A stretch of DNA of 64,000 bases. Origin: Halomonas qaidamensis (GTDB lineage Bacteria > Pseudomonadota > Gammaproteobacteria > Pseudomonadales > Halomonadaceae). A program made the position numbers and the translations under genes. This document shows, one piece after another, positions 57,701 to 64,000 of this stretch. Each line of letters starts with the position of its first letter. The stretch's first letter is position 1. The stretch covers positions 2,976,001-3,040,000 of the forward strand of contig NZ_CP080627.1 in NCBI RefSeq assembly GCF_025917315.1, given 5' to 3'. The notes below the pieces were generated by a model. The model was not told the DNA's origin. It saw only the letters and a list, made by a program, of their open reading frames with translations, and ran no database searches.

Positions 57701-60700
57701 GATCGCAACGCCACTCACGCCGTCAGCACCGTCAACTCCAATCTTACCGTCGACGCCTGGCTCGCCAGGCGCGCCCGGGCCACCAATGGTGAGGTCGGTG
57801 TTCAACGCGAAGTCGATTTCGTTGTCACGCACCGTGGTGATGATGTTGCCATCGTCACTGGTGTAGGCCACGGTCTCGCCCAGGGCAACGGTGTCTTCCG
57901 TCGCCGCCGGATCGGCTAGATCGGCATTGTCTGCGGTGATGTTGAAGCCTGTAGTGACCAGGGTGTTATTGGCGTTCTGAAGATCGCCCACGTTCACCGC
58001 ATTGGTGAGGTCATCACCGGTGGCGGTCTCTAGGGTGGTGCCGGTCAGGCCGCTTTCCACGCTGGTGATTTGCTTGTCACCCATGTCGGCACCCTGGAAG
58101 TTCGGGGTGTCGGCAAACTGGATTTCAATACCACCGGCTTGGGTTGCGACGGTCTTGACGTTGCCTGAGGAGTAGGCAATCGGGGCGCCCGCTGCATCGG
58201 TGTCGGCACCGGTGCCCACAATCTGCAGTTCGTCGTTCAGATTACGGGTGACGTAACCATCCGCGGTACCGGTGTTGTCGTTACCCGAGAAGCGCAGGCC
58301 GTCATCTTCCAGCGTGGCCACGGTCTTGTTGTTGCCATCGCCGTCTTCGAAGGTCAGACGTGTCACGTCAGTGGCGTCGGCCATGACGTCGCCCGGTAGG
58401 ATCTGCGGACGCAGGATGGTTTGTGGGCTGATGCCATTCTGACCCGCCGGACCTGTCAGGCCGATGGAGCCGTCTGCGCCGTTGATCGCAACGCCACTCA
58501 CGCCGTCAGCACCGTCAACTCCAATCTTACCGTCGACGCCTGGCTCGCCAGGCGCGCCCGGGCCACCAATGGTGAGGTCGGTGTTCAACGCGAAGTCGAT
58601 TTCGTTGTCACGCACCGTGGTGATGATGTTGCCATCGTCACTGGTGTAGGCCACGGTCTCGCCCAGGGCAACGGTGTCTTCCGTCGCCGCCGGATCGGCT
58701 AGATCGGCATTGTCTGCGGTGATGTTGAAGCCTGTAGTGACCAGGGTGTTATTGGCGTTCTGAAGATCGCCCACGTTCACCGCATTGGTGAGGTCATCAC
58801 CGGTGGCGGTCTCTAGGGTGGTGCCGGTCAGGCCGCTTTCCACGCTGGTGATTTGCTTGTCACCCATGTCGGCACCCTGGAAGTTCGGGGTGTCGGCAAA
58901 CTGGATTTCAATACCACCGGCTTGGGTTGCGACGGTCTTGACGTTGCCTGAGGAGTAGGCAATCGGGGCGCCCGCTGCATCGGTGTCGGCACCGGTGCCC
59001 ACAATCTGCAGTTCGTCGTTCAGATTACGGGTGACGTAACCATCCGCGGTACCGGTGTTGTCGTTACCCGAGAAGCGCAGGCCGTCATCTTCCAGCGTGG
59101 CCACGGTCTTGTTGTTGCCATCGCCGTCTTCGAAGGTCAGACGTGTCACGTCAGTGGCGTCGGCCATGACGTCGCCCGGTAGGATCTGCGGACGCAGGAT
59201 GGTTTGTGGGCTGATGCCATTCTGACCCGCCGGACCTGTCAGGCCGATGGAGCCGTCTGCGCCGTTGATCGCAACGCCACTCACGCCGTCGGCACCGTCA
59301 ACCCCTAACGTGCCGTCCACCCCTGGTTCGCCAGGCGCGCCCGGACCACCAATGGTGAGGTCGGTGTTCAACGCGAAGTCGATTTCGTTGTCACGCACCG
59401 TGGTGATGATGTTGCCATCGTCACTGGTGTAGGCCACGGTCTCGCCCAGCTTGACGGTGTCTTCGGTCGCCGCTGGATCGGCCAGATCGGCATTGTCTGC
59501 GGTGATGTTGAAGCCTTGGTCAACGACGTTGTTCAAGGCCTTCAGCTGCGCGACGTTAACGGCGTCGCTATCAGCGGTACCTGCAGCAACGCCGGTGACT
59601 TGACGATATAAGCCAACGCCTTCATCACCAACCGCCACGGCACCATAGGTTGATTTGGTGGCCGTAATCGCTGGATCATTATCATCCGCGATACCCGTCA
59701 ACGGGTTATAACCGGAAATACCCGCTCCAGTATTGGCGTTGGAAGCGGTACCAATGGCAACGCCGCCTTCTACGCTAACATCAGCAAAGTTACCAAGCAC
59801 AAAGGCGTTATCTTGATCAATATTGTTAACCGCACCGATCACTGAGGAGAGATTACCGCTAACGGTATTTTGACCACCTAACGCTGTTGAGAGCTTGCCA
59901 GAAACTTCATTTTGGTAGCCGATCGCCCGCGAGAAACCACCGCCGGTTACCTTGTTCTCGAAGCCCATCGCAACAGACGTTCGTCCTTCCACTTGGTTAC
60001 GAATACCAAATGCGGTGGAGTTTTCACCGGAAATGTTGTTCGTGAAACCGAAGGCTGAAGAAAAACGGCCGGAAACTTCGTTCAGCTGCCCAATTACCGT
60101 CGTATTTTGTGCCTGCAACTTGTTTTCGCGGCCAATGGCAATAGCGGTAAATGAGTCCCCTGGTGTGCCTGCACCCAGTACGTTATTTGCACCTATAGCA
60201 ATCTGACTTTGACTGTTTGTATTGTTATTGAAACCTAAGGCTACTGAACGTTCTCCCTCCGCCGTGTTTCCAGTACCCACTGCCGTCGCATTATTGGCAG
60301 ATGCAGAGTTGTTATTCCCTACGGCGGTAGCAGAATTGCCAGCCGCTAACGCGTTGGTACCTGCTGCAAGAGCATTGACACCTGTTGCACCGTCGTTGTT
60401 GAAGTTGCCTTGCTGGGTGCCATTATCATTGACGCTGTAGTAGCGAATTCTCTGTGCTGCTAATTGATTAACGTTGACAGCATCGGTGCCAGCGACACCA
60501 GGTGCCAGGTTGGTGATGGTGTTCCCCCCCATGTTGATGCCGGTGTTATTAATCACCGGACCACCGTTAATGGTGAGGCTGTCAGCCGTCAGATCTGGCG
60601 ACGTGGCAACCGTAATATCGGTGCCCGTACGCGTAATATCGATGTTTTGACCATCTATGAATTGGACGGTGGCATTGGGTGCAACGTTTGTCGCTGTATC

Positions 60701-63700
60701 GCCGTTGGTCTGCACGTTCCAACCAGCATTGGCAACATTGCTAACGCTTGTCAGCTGCTCCTGTGTCGCTGCTTGGCCACCAGTGTAAGTGACGTTCGGG
60801 TCGAAGGTGGTGTTGGTCAGGCCACTGATCGTGCCGGCATCGCCATCAATCGAGACAGGGTTGGTAGACCCCACGCTGAGCACGTCCGCTAGGCCAAGCT
60901 GTACACCGTCTGCCGTGGTGGTAGAGGTAACGTTGGCATCACCGTTAACATTAATGGTGTCGCCTAACGCGTAGTTATTTGACGTCGCACCGTCACCAAA
61001 GTTGAGACCTTTATTGATCTCGGTGGTGTTGTTCGTCACGTTGGTATTCGTCGCGAACAACTGGCTGCCGTTGACGGCGTCCGTCGAGGTCGCGCTGAGA
61101 TCACCCGCTTGCACGTTGGTGATCTTGTCACCCCCTACGTCCAGGCCATCCACCGTACTGGTGATCACGGTGTTATTGGTAGCATCACCAATTGTTACCT
61201 GAGTGAACTCAACTTCGTCAGCAGTCGCAACTTCAATCACCTGATCGGCATTGCGGCTTATCTCGATATTCTTGCCATCGATAAACTGAACCGTTTCACC
61301 CGGTGCGACGTTATCCGCGGTTTCAGCATTAACCTGAACATCCCAGCCAGCATTGGCAACATTGCTAACGCTTGTCAGCTGCTCCTGTGTCGCTGCTTGG
61401 CCACCAGTGTAAGTGGCGTTCGGGTCAAAGGTGGTGTTGGTCAGGCCACTAATCGTGCCGGTATCACCGTTGATCGTGACAGGATTGGTAGACCCCACAC
61501 TGAGCACGTCCGCTAGGCCAAGCTGTACACCGTCTGCCGTGGTGATAGAGGTAACGTTGCTATCACCGTTCACATTAATGGTGTCGCCTAACGCGTACTT
61601 GTTCGACGTAGCACCGTCGCCAAAGTTAATGCCTTTGTCGATCTCGGCAGCATTGTTGGTGATGTTGGTCGTGTTGGTCGTGACATTTTCATTCGTCGCG
61701 AACAGCTGGCTGCCGTTGACGGCGTCCGTCGAGGTCGCGCTGAGATCACCCGCTTGCACGTTGGTGATCTTGTCACCCCCCACGTCCAGGCCATCCACCG
61801 TACTGGTGATCACGGTGTTATTGGTAGCATCACCAATTGTTACCTGAGTGAACTCAACTTCGTCCTCGGTGGCAAAGGTGATCTTGTTTGCATCACGGCT
61901 AACGTCAATATTCTTGCCTTCAGCAAAAATCGCCGTTTCACCCGGGCCGATGTTTTCGGACATAAGTTCAGTGTTGGCTTGGAGGCTCCAACCGCTGTTA
62001 GCCAACTCATTCACTGCTTTCAACTGGCTGACGTTGACCGCATCGGTATCTGTCGCACCGGCAGCCACGTTGGTGATACGACGCTCACTACCACTGGTGC
62101 CGACGGAAACTTCGCTAGCTGCTGAATCAGCTGCCACAGACGTCGCGCCTGTGGGTACATAGGCTGTTGCTGTTAGGGTGCTACCATTAGCAACAGAGCC
62201 GCTACCCAGCGCAACACCCGCGTCATAAGTAACATCCGCATTTTTGCCAAGTGCAACACCATCGCTCTCGCCGACCGTCGAGGCCTTAGCACCGTCACCA
62301 ATCACCACATTACCTGCACCATTGGCTTGAGCATTCATACCAATGGCAATATCACCTTGGCCAAAAGTGGTAGCGTCATTACCGATGGCTACCTGGCCAC
62401 TTCCAAAGACCTGTGTTGTAGCGCCATCACCCACAGCAACTGAAGAATCGCTCGCGGCTAACGCGTTGGTACCTGCTGCAAGAGCATTGACACCTGTTGC
62501 ACCGTCGTTGTTGAAGTTGCCTTGTTGGGTGCCATTATCATTGACGCTGTAGTAGCGAATTCTCTGTGCTGCTAATTGATTAACGTTGACAGCATCGGTG
62601 CCAGCGACACCAGGTGCCAGGTTGGTGATGGTGTTCCCCCCCATGTTGATGCCGGTGTTATTAATCACCGGACCACCGTTGATGGTGAGGCTGTCAGCCG
62701 TCAGATCTGGCGACGTGGCAACCGTAATATCGGTGCCCGTACGCGTAATATCGATGTTTTGACCATCTATGAATTGGACGGTGGCATTGGGTGCAACGTT
62801 TGTCGCTGTATCGCCGTTGGTCTGCACGTTCCAACCAGCATTGGCAACATTGCTAACGCTTGTCAGCTGCTCCTGGGTCGCTGCTTGGCCACCGGTGTAA
62901 GTGGCGTTCGGGTCGAAGGTGGTGTTGGTCAGGCCACTAATCGTGCCGGCATCGCCATCAATCGAGACAGGGTTGGTAGACCCCACACTGAGCACGTCCG
63001 CTAGGCCAAGCTGTACACCGTCTGCCGTGGTGGTAGAGGTAACGTTGGCATCACCGTTAACATTAATGGTGTCGCCTAACGCGTACTTGTTCGACGTAGC
63101 ACCGTCGCCAAAGTTAATGCCTTTGTCGATCTCGGCAGCATTGTTGGTGATGTTGGTCGTGTTGGTCGTGACATTTTCATTCGTCGCGAACAGCTGGCTG
63201 CCGTTGACAGCGTCCGTCGATGTCGCGCTGAGATCACCCGCTTGCACGTTGGTGATCTTGTCACCCCCTACGTCCAGGCCATCCACCGTACTGGTGATCA
63301 CGGTGTTATTGGTAGCATCACCAATTGTTACCTGAGTGAACTCAACTTCGTCAGCAGTCGCAACTTCAATCACCTGATCGGCATTGCGGCTTATCTCGAT
63401 ATTCTTGCCATCGATAAACTGAACCGTTTCACCCGGTGCGACGTTATCCGCGGTTTCAGCATTAACCTGAACATCCCAGCCAGCATTGGCCAATTCATTC
63501 ACTGCTTTTAATTGGCTGACGTTAACCGCGTCAGTGTCAGTTGCACCAGCAGCCACATTAGTAATGCGACGCTCGTTACCAGCACTACCGACTGAAACTT
63601 CGCTATCCGCCGTGGGCGCTGCAACAGCGATCGGGTTGCCGTTAACATCCAGCGGTTGGTAAGCCGCTGTACTCAACGTGCTGCCGTCGGCAACGGAGTT

Positions 63701-64000
63701 GGAACCCAGAGCAATGCTGTTGGTTGCTGAGGCTTGGGCCCCTCGACCAATAGCAACAGCATTTGCGTTGCTTGCTTCTGCATTGCGGCCTATCGCGTTT
63801 GAAGAGTTGCCAGAAGCAATAGCCTGGAATCCCATCGCATTTGAAGAGCCACCTGATGCAGTCGCCTGGAAGCCCATCGCATTTGTGTAATCCGCAGAAG
63901 CGGTTGCGTCACGACCAATTGCATTTGAGAACTCTCCAGAAGCAATTGTCTGATGGCCTATCGCATTTGAAACACGAGCAGAAGCCGTTGCGTTACGGCC
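48767..64000 (-). CDS. Giant trimeric autotransporter adhesin (partial; N-terminus beyond window)
   Basis: The frame is open from the right edge (5077 codons here plus stop), so the start codon and signal peptide lie outside. From the N-terminal side: YadA head 14-mers (SNAIGR, NAMGFQ), HANS-type neck blocks (ERRITNVAAGATDTDAVNVSQLK) and Ala/Asn-rich head modules. A stalk with two perfect-looking arrays follows (55511-59425 and 51971-55510). More stalk and two C-terminal heads come next, then a coiled-coil and the YadA membrane anchor (SAISVGVSRL and ending GAGWHW). Collagen-like Gly-x-y runs occur in the arrays (GAPGEPGVDG, DGKDGVAIDG). The protein should form a surface fibre for adhesion. 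It is followed by tpgA with an overlapping ribosome site. Repeat identity makes the true length uncertain in short-read assemblies. Confidence 0.95.
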   Translation of the reverse strand, partial: GRNATASARVSNAIGHQTIASGEFSNAIGRDATASADYTNAMGFQATASGGSSNAMGFQAIASGNSSNAIGRNAEASNANAVAIGRGAQASATNSIALGSNSVADGSTLSTAAYQPLDVNGNPIAVAAPTADSEVSVGSAGNERRITNVAAGATDTDAVNVSQLKAVNELANAGWDVQVNAETADNVAPGETVQFIDGKNIEISRNADQVIEVATADEVEFTQVTIGDATNNTVITSTVDGLDVGGDKITNVQAGDLSATSTDAVNGSQLFATNENVTTNTTNITNNAAEIDKGINFGDGATSNKYALGDTINVNGDANVTSTTTADGVQLGLADVLSVGSTNPVSIDGDAGTISGLTNTTFDPNATYTGGQAATQEQLTSVSNVANAGWNVQTNGDTATNVAPNATVQFIDGQNIDITRTGTDITVATSPDLTADSLTINGGPVINNTGINMGGNTITNLAPGVAGTDAVNVNQLAAQRIRYYSVNDNGTQQGNFNNDGATGVNALAAGTNALAASDSSVAVGDGATTQVFGSGQVAIGNDATTFGQGDIAIGMNAQANGAGNVVIGDGAKASTVGESDGVALGKNADVTYDAGVALGSGSVANGSTLTATAYVPTGATSVAADSAASEVSVGTSGSERRITNVAAGATDTDAVNVSQLKAVNELANSGWSLQANTELMSENIGPGETAIFAEGKNIDVSRDANKITFATEDEVEFTQVTIGDATNNTVITSTVDGLDVGGDKITNVQAGDLSATSTDAVNGSQLFATNENVTTNTTNITNNAAEIDKGINFGDGATSNKYALGDTINVNGDSNVTSITTADGVQLGLADVLSVGSTNPVTINGDTGTISGLTNTTFDPNATYTGGQAATQEQLTSVSNVANAGWDVQVNAETADNVAPGETVQFIDGKNIEISRNADQVIEVATADEVEFTQVTIGDATNNTVITSTVDGLDVGGDKITNVQAGDLSATSTDAVNGSQLFATNTNVTNNTTEINKGLNFGDGATSNNYALGDTINVNGDANVTSTTTADGVQLGLADVLSVGSTNPVSIDGDAGTISGLTNTTFDPNVTYTGGQAATQEQLTSVSNVANAGWNVQTNGDTATNVAPNATVQFIDGQNIDITRTGTDITVATSPDLTADSLTINGGPVINNTGINMGGNTITNLAPGVAGTDAVNVNQLAAQRIRYYSVNDNGTQQGNFNNDGATGVNALAAGTNALAAGNSATAVGNNNSASANNATAVGTGNTAEGERSVALGFNNNTNSQSQIAIGANNVLGAGTPGDSFTAIAIGRENKLQAQNTTVIGQLNEVSGRFSSAFGFTNNISGENSTAFGIRNQVEGRTSVAMGFENKVTGGGFSRAIGYQNEVSGKLSTALGGQNTVSGNLSSVIGAVNNIDQDNAFVLGNFADVSVEGGVAIGTASNANTGAGISGYNPLTGIADDNDPAITATKSTYGAVAVGDEGVGLYRQVTGVAAGTADSDAVNVAQLKALNNVVDQGFNITADNADLADPAATEDTVKLGETVAYTSDDGNIITTVRDNEIDFALNTDLTIGGPGAPGEPGVDGTLGVDGADGVSGVAINGADGSIGLTGPAGQNGISPQTILRPQILPGDVMADATDVTRLTFEDGDGNNKTVATLEDDGLRFSGNDNTGTADGYVTRNLNDELQIVGTGADTDAAGAPIAYSSGNVKTVATQAGGIEIQFADTPNFQGADMGDKQITSVESGLTGTTLETATGDDLTNAVNVGDLQNANNTLVTTGFNITADNADLADPAATEDTVALGETVAYTSDDGNIITTVRDNEIDFALNTDLTIGGPGAPGEPGVDGKIGVDGADGVSGVAINGADGSIGLTGPAGQNGISPQTILRPQILPGDVMADATDVTRLTFEDGDGNNKTVATLEDDGLRFSGNDNTGTADGYVTRNLNDELQIVGTGADTDAAGAPIAYSSGNVKTVATQAGGIEIQFADTPNFQGADMGDKQITSVESGLTGTTLETATGDDLTNAVNVGDLQNANNTLVTTGFNITADNADLADPAATEDTVALGETVAYTSDDGNIITTVRDNEIDFALNTDLTIGGPGAPGEPGVDGKIGVDGADGVSGVAINGADGSIGLTGPAGQNGISPQTILRPQILPGDVMADATDVTRLTFEDGDGNNKTVATLEDDGLRFSGNDNTGTADGYVTRNLNDELQIVGTGADTDAAGAPIAYSSGNVKTVATQAGGIEIQFADTPNFQGADMGDKQITSVESGLTGTTLETATGDDLTNAVNVGDLQNANNTLVTTGFNITADNADLADPAATEDTVKLGETVAYTSDDGNIITTVRDNEIDFALNTDLTIGGPGAPGEPGVDGTLGVDGADGVSGVAINGADGSIGLTGPAGQNGISPQTILRPQILPGDVMADATDVTRLTFEDGDGNNKTVATLEDDGLRFSGNDNTGTADGYVTRNLNDELQIVGTGADTDAAGAPIAYSSGNVKTVATQAGGIEIQFADTPNFQGADMGDKQITSVESGLTGTTLETATGDDLTNAVNVGDLQNANNTLVTTGFNITADNADLADPAATEDTVALGETVAYTSDDGNIITTVRDNEIDFALNTDLTIGGPGAPGEPGVDGTLGVDGADGVSGVAINGADGSIGLTGPAGQNGISPQTILRPQILPGDVMADATDVTRLTFEDGDGNNKTVATLEDDGLRFSGNDNTGTTAGYVTRNLNDELQIVGTGADTDAAGDPIAYSSGNVKTVATQAGGIEIQFADTPNFQGADMGDKQITSVESGLTGTTLETATGDDLTNAVNVGDLQNANNTLVTTGFNITADNADLADPAATEDTVKLGETVAYTSEDGSIVTTVSDNAIDFALGSDLIVGDDTTPGSIVVNGKDGKDGVAIDGENGTIGLAGPAGPNGTDGLTTISIQDGAPGVDGVDGVTRIVYTDPEGNDQEVATLNDGLKFQGDDGEVVTRKLNETLGLTGGADVNALTDGNIGITKDSDGSLRVQLAQNLSGLTEVAITDGPTINNGGIDMGDTKITNLAPGTDGTDAVNVDQLNDVEAIANQGFNIAADNGADDNVQLGETVTYTSGDGSIVTTVSDNAIDFALGSDLIVGDDTTPGSIVVNGKDGKDGVAIDGENGTIGLAGPAGPNGTDGLTTISIQDGAPGVDGVDGVTRIVYTDPEGNDQEVATLNDGLKFQGDDGEVVTRKLNETLGLTGGADVNALTDGNIGITKDSDGSLRVQLAQNLSGLTEVAITDGPTINNGGIDMGDTKITNLAPGTDGTDAVNVDQLNDVEAIANQGFNIAADNGADDNVQLGETVTYTSGDGSIVTTVSDNAIDFALGSDLIVGDDTTPGSIVVNGKDGKDGVAIDGENGTIGLAGPAGPNGTDGLTTISIQDGAPGVDGVDGVTRIVYTDPEGNDQEVATLNDGLKFQGDDGEVVTRKLNETLGLTGGADVNALTDGNIGITKDSDGSLRVQLAQNLSGLTEVAITDGPTINNGGIDMGDTKITNLAPGTDGTDAVNVDQLNDVEAIANQGFNIAADNGADDNVQLGETVTYTSGDGSIVTTVSDNAIDFALGSDLIVGDDTTPGSIVVNGKDGKDGVAIDGENGTIGLAGPAGPNGTDGLTTISIQDGAPGVDGVDGVTRIVYTDPEGNDQEVATLNDGLKFQGDDGEVVTRKLNETLGLTGGADVNALTDGNIGITKDSDGSLRVQLAQNLSGLTEVAITDGPTINNGGIDMGDTKITNLAPGTDGTDAVNVDQLNDVEAIANQGFNIAADNGADDNVQLGETVAYTSEDGSIITTVSDNAIDFALGSDLIVGDDTTPGSIVVNGKDGKDGVAIDGENGTIGLAGPAGPNGTDGLTTISIQDGAPGVDGVDGVTRIVYTDPEGNDQEVATLNDGLKFQGDDGEVVTRKLNETLGLTGGADVNALTDGNIGITKDSDGSLRVQLAQNLSGLTEVAITDGPTINNGGIDMGDTKITNLAPGTDGTDAVNVDQLNDVEAIANQGFNIAADNGADDNVQLGETVAYTSEDGSIITTVSDNAIDFALGNNLSVGQAGQDGVDGTIGVNGKDGSSVVLNGKDGTIGLTGPAGSTTIGIDGTNGSDGVDGESITRIVYDDQEVATLNDGLKFGANDGDVHNAKLNTQVDITGAAGNTDWSAFDEGQNIMTQVDGNNITVALARDLTGLNSATFGDITGDTFFTINDIGAQFIDGTGSQVANTPSITIGGIDAGNQTITNVAPGEVSATSTDAINGSQLQAVSDQANAPLTFAGNTNSIQKRLGETVSILGNGDKADASYSADNIKTMVNAEGNLMVMIDKDPTFDTVVLNDGNNGLSFYGIDGATGSRGIDGEDGLSRIAYIRDDADGNPIEETIATLSDGLIFEGDDEVSVLRNLNETLSLTGGATGELSENNIGITHNGEGGLKVQLANNLTGLENITSNNLTVTGETKLGDRFVVNGDQVTYNIAPEGITEGNQVVNKDYVDNAGDQLIATNPLTFGADEGEDTQRRLGERLDIVGEADEKGNRNIVTKLTDKQTLALALNDDLEIGNSISVGDSGPVISADGISMGDNKITNMADGDVSADSKDAINGSQLYQLESIVTNVTGDISNEYVTDNGLGIRYVRTNDRGLSVSDAFAQGQGSTAVGYEARAAADRALALGYQAVASHQGSVALGEGSVTADTVRTTSVVIAGTTYQFAGAGEGVVSTVSVGSEGNERTVTNVAAGRISAESTDAINGSQLYATNQAVGALDSRVTNVEGDISNITNDLADLDDRAVKYDRNDDNSVDYSTITLAGDNGTTITNVAPGDVTKDSMDAVNGSQLWEVSNQITNIEQGGSKYFRANSEGPAANPQGADSIAMGPSSVAAGDRSVASGAGAQANTEGSVALGAGSVADREGMNGERERFSNEAVASTQGAVSVGSAGNERQITNVAGGTQATDAVNVRQLEAVQRGAVNYDRDEDGNVNYNTITLRGEEGTTITNVAPGINETDAVNVGQMNELGRRFTNEINNVHGRIDSVERNANAGSASAIAASTVPQAWMPGKSMIGVGAGTYGGESAISVGVSRLSDNGRWIIQGKITGDSQSNFGAGIGAGWHW
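48770..49010 (-). other. YadA-type C-terminal membrane anchor of the adhesin
   Basis: The last ~80 residues begin after a coiled-coil (RFTNEINNVHGRIDSVERN). They continue with VPQAWMPGKSMIGVGAGTYGGESA and end WIIQGKITGDS...GAGIGAGWHW, the four-strand anchor that trimerises into a 12-strand pore. Confidence 0.88.
51971..55510 (-). repeat. Tandem array A: five 708-bp units in the adhesin
   Basis: Units start at 51971, 52679, 53387, 54095 and 54803, landmarked by the TAGGCAACGG / TAGGTAACGG site. Each codes 236 residues with collagen-like DGKDGVAIDGENGTIG, a GTDGTDAVNV neck and a QGFNIAADNGADD linker. Copies differ by only a few bases, for example TCTTCACTGG against CGCCACTGG at unit ends. Confidence 0.95.
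55511..59425 (-). repeat. Tandem array B: five 783-bp units in the adhesin
   Basis: Units start at 55511, 56294, 57077, 57860 and 58643, directly after array A. Each codes 261 residues, with GGPGAPGEPGVDG, SGVAINGADGSIG and GQNGISPQTILRP. The GVDGTLGVDG / GVDGKIGVDG and KLGET / ALGET variants mark the units, as does NTGTAD against NTGTTA. Both arrays share the LGETVAYTS module. Confidence 0.95.
60345..61357 (-). repeat. Duplicated ~1-kb block, copy 1
   Basis: Near-identical to 62457-63490 (offset 2112 bp, then 2133 bp after a 21-bp difference near 61050). It codes heads and stalk modules with VNALAAGTNALAA and TPxxTAD necks. A third related module lies at 61358-61850. Confidence 0.85.
62457..63490 (-). 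repeat. Duplicated ~1-kb block, copy 2
   Basis: Second copy of the block at 60345-61357. It carries 21 extra bases (seven residues, around NVTTNTTNIT). Confidence 0.85.

Noticed and set aside
51900..59500. Mobile element or phage origin for the repeat arrays
   Set aside because: The repeats keep the adhesin frame, with unit lengths divisible by three, and I see no transposase, integrase or terminal repeats.
48767..63877. Adhesin start at the ATG at 63877
   Set aside because: The frame stays open to the window edge with the same head repeats (SNAIGR), and there is no signal peptide at 63877, so the real start lies outside the window.

Overview
The window looks like the chromosome of a Gammaproteobacterium, most like Halomonas in the broad sense (Halomonadaceae). 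This is judged from gene content and protein style only: glycolate oxidase, a cbb3 oxidase with an ANR-type regulator, an ActP/CrbSR/Acs acetate module, a three-lipoyl AceF and UPF0149. No database search was possible. Most of the window is ordinary, densely packed housekeeping DNA. The accessory part is the minus-strand adhesin locus that fills about 42.2-64.0 kb.

Layout. 1-2.1 kb: end of a glycolate oxidase operon (glcE, glcF, a GlcG-like gene). 2.3-2.9 kb: five minus-strand tRNA genes (Val, Asp, Asp, Val, Asp in transcription order) with a consensus-like promoter and a terminator. 3-3.7 kb: an alpha/beta hydrolase. 3.8-15.1 kb: a low-oxygen respiration block with ccoNOQP, the assembly genes ccoG/H/I/S, a TauE/SafE-like membrane protein, hemN and anr. 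FNR/ANR-like boxes lie upstream of ccoN and hemN. 15.1-18.6 kb: ttcA, a DnaQ-like protein without its catalytic acids, and a cNMP/CBS/DUF294 protein.

19.2-29.0 kb: an acetate module. It has a DUF485 protein, an SSS-family symporter, a conserved hypothetical protein, a 1315-residue symporter/histidine kinase/receiver protein (CrbS/MxtR type), its LuxR-type response regulator (CrbR/ErdR type) and acs. Between crbS and crbR sit four 26-bp tandem repeats joined to a REP-like inverted pair. 29.2-42.2 kb: sprT-like, a UPF0149 gene, clsB-rsmJ-tsaB, adk, aceE-aceF, ampD, nadC, a GNAT gene and trmO.

42.2-64.0 kb (minus strand): a giant trimeric autotransporter adhesin (at least 5077 residues, its N-terminus beyond the window end). 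It is followed by a TpgA-like SmpA/OmpA lipoprotein whose ribosome site overlaps the adhesin stop codon. Next come two small unknown genes, a terminator-like hairpin, a Sel1/SH3 protein, a LysM-FecR protein and a CHASE2 histidine kinase. The adhesin holds two back-to-back tandem arrays (5 x 708 bp and 5 x 783 bp, 7.5 kb together). I suggest that the adhesin, its peptidoglycan-linking partner and the envelope-sensing genes form one surface-attachment system, with the hairpin acting as an attenuator between structural and sensory parts. The TpgA parallel is established in Acinetobacter; the wider system is inference.
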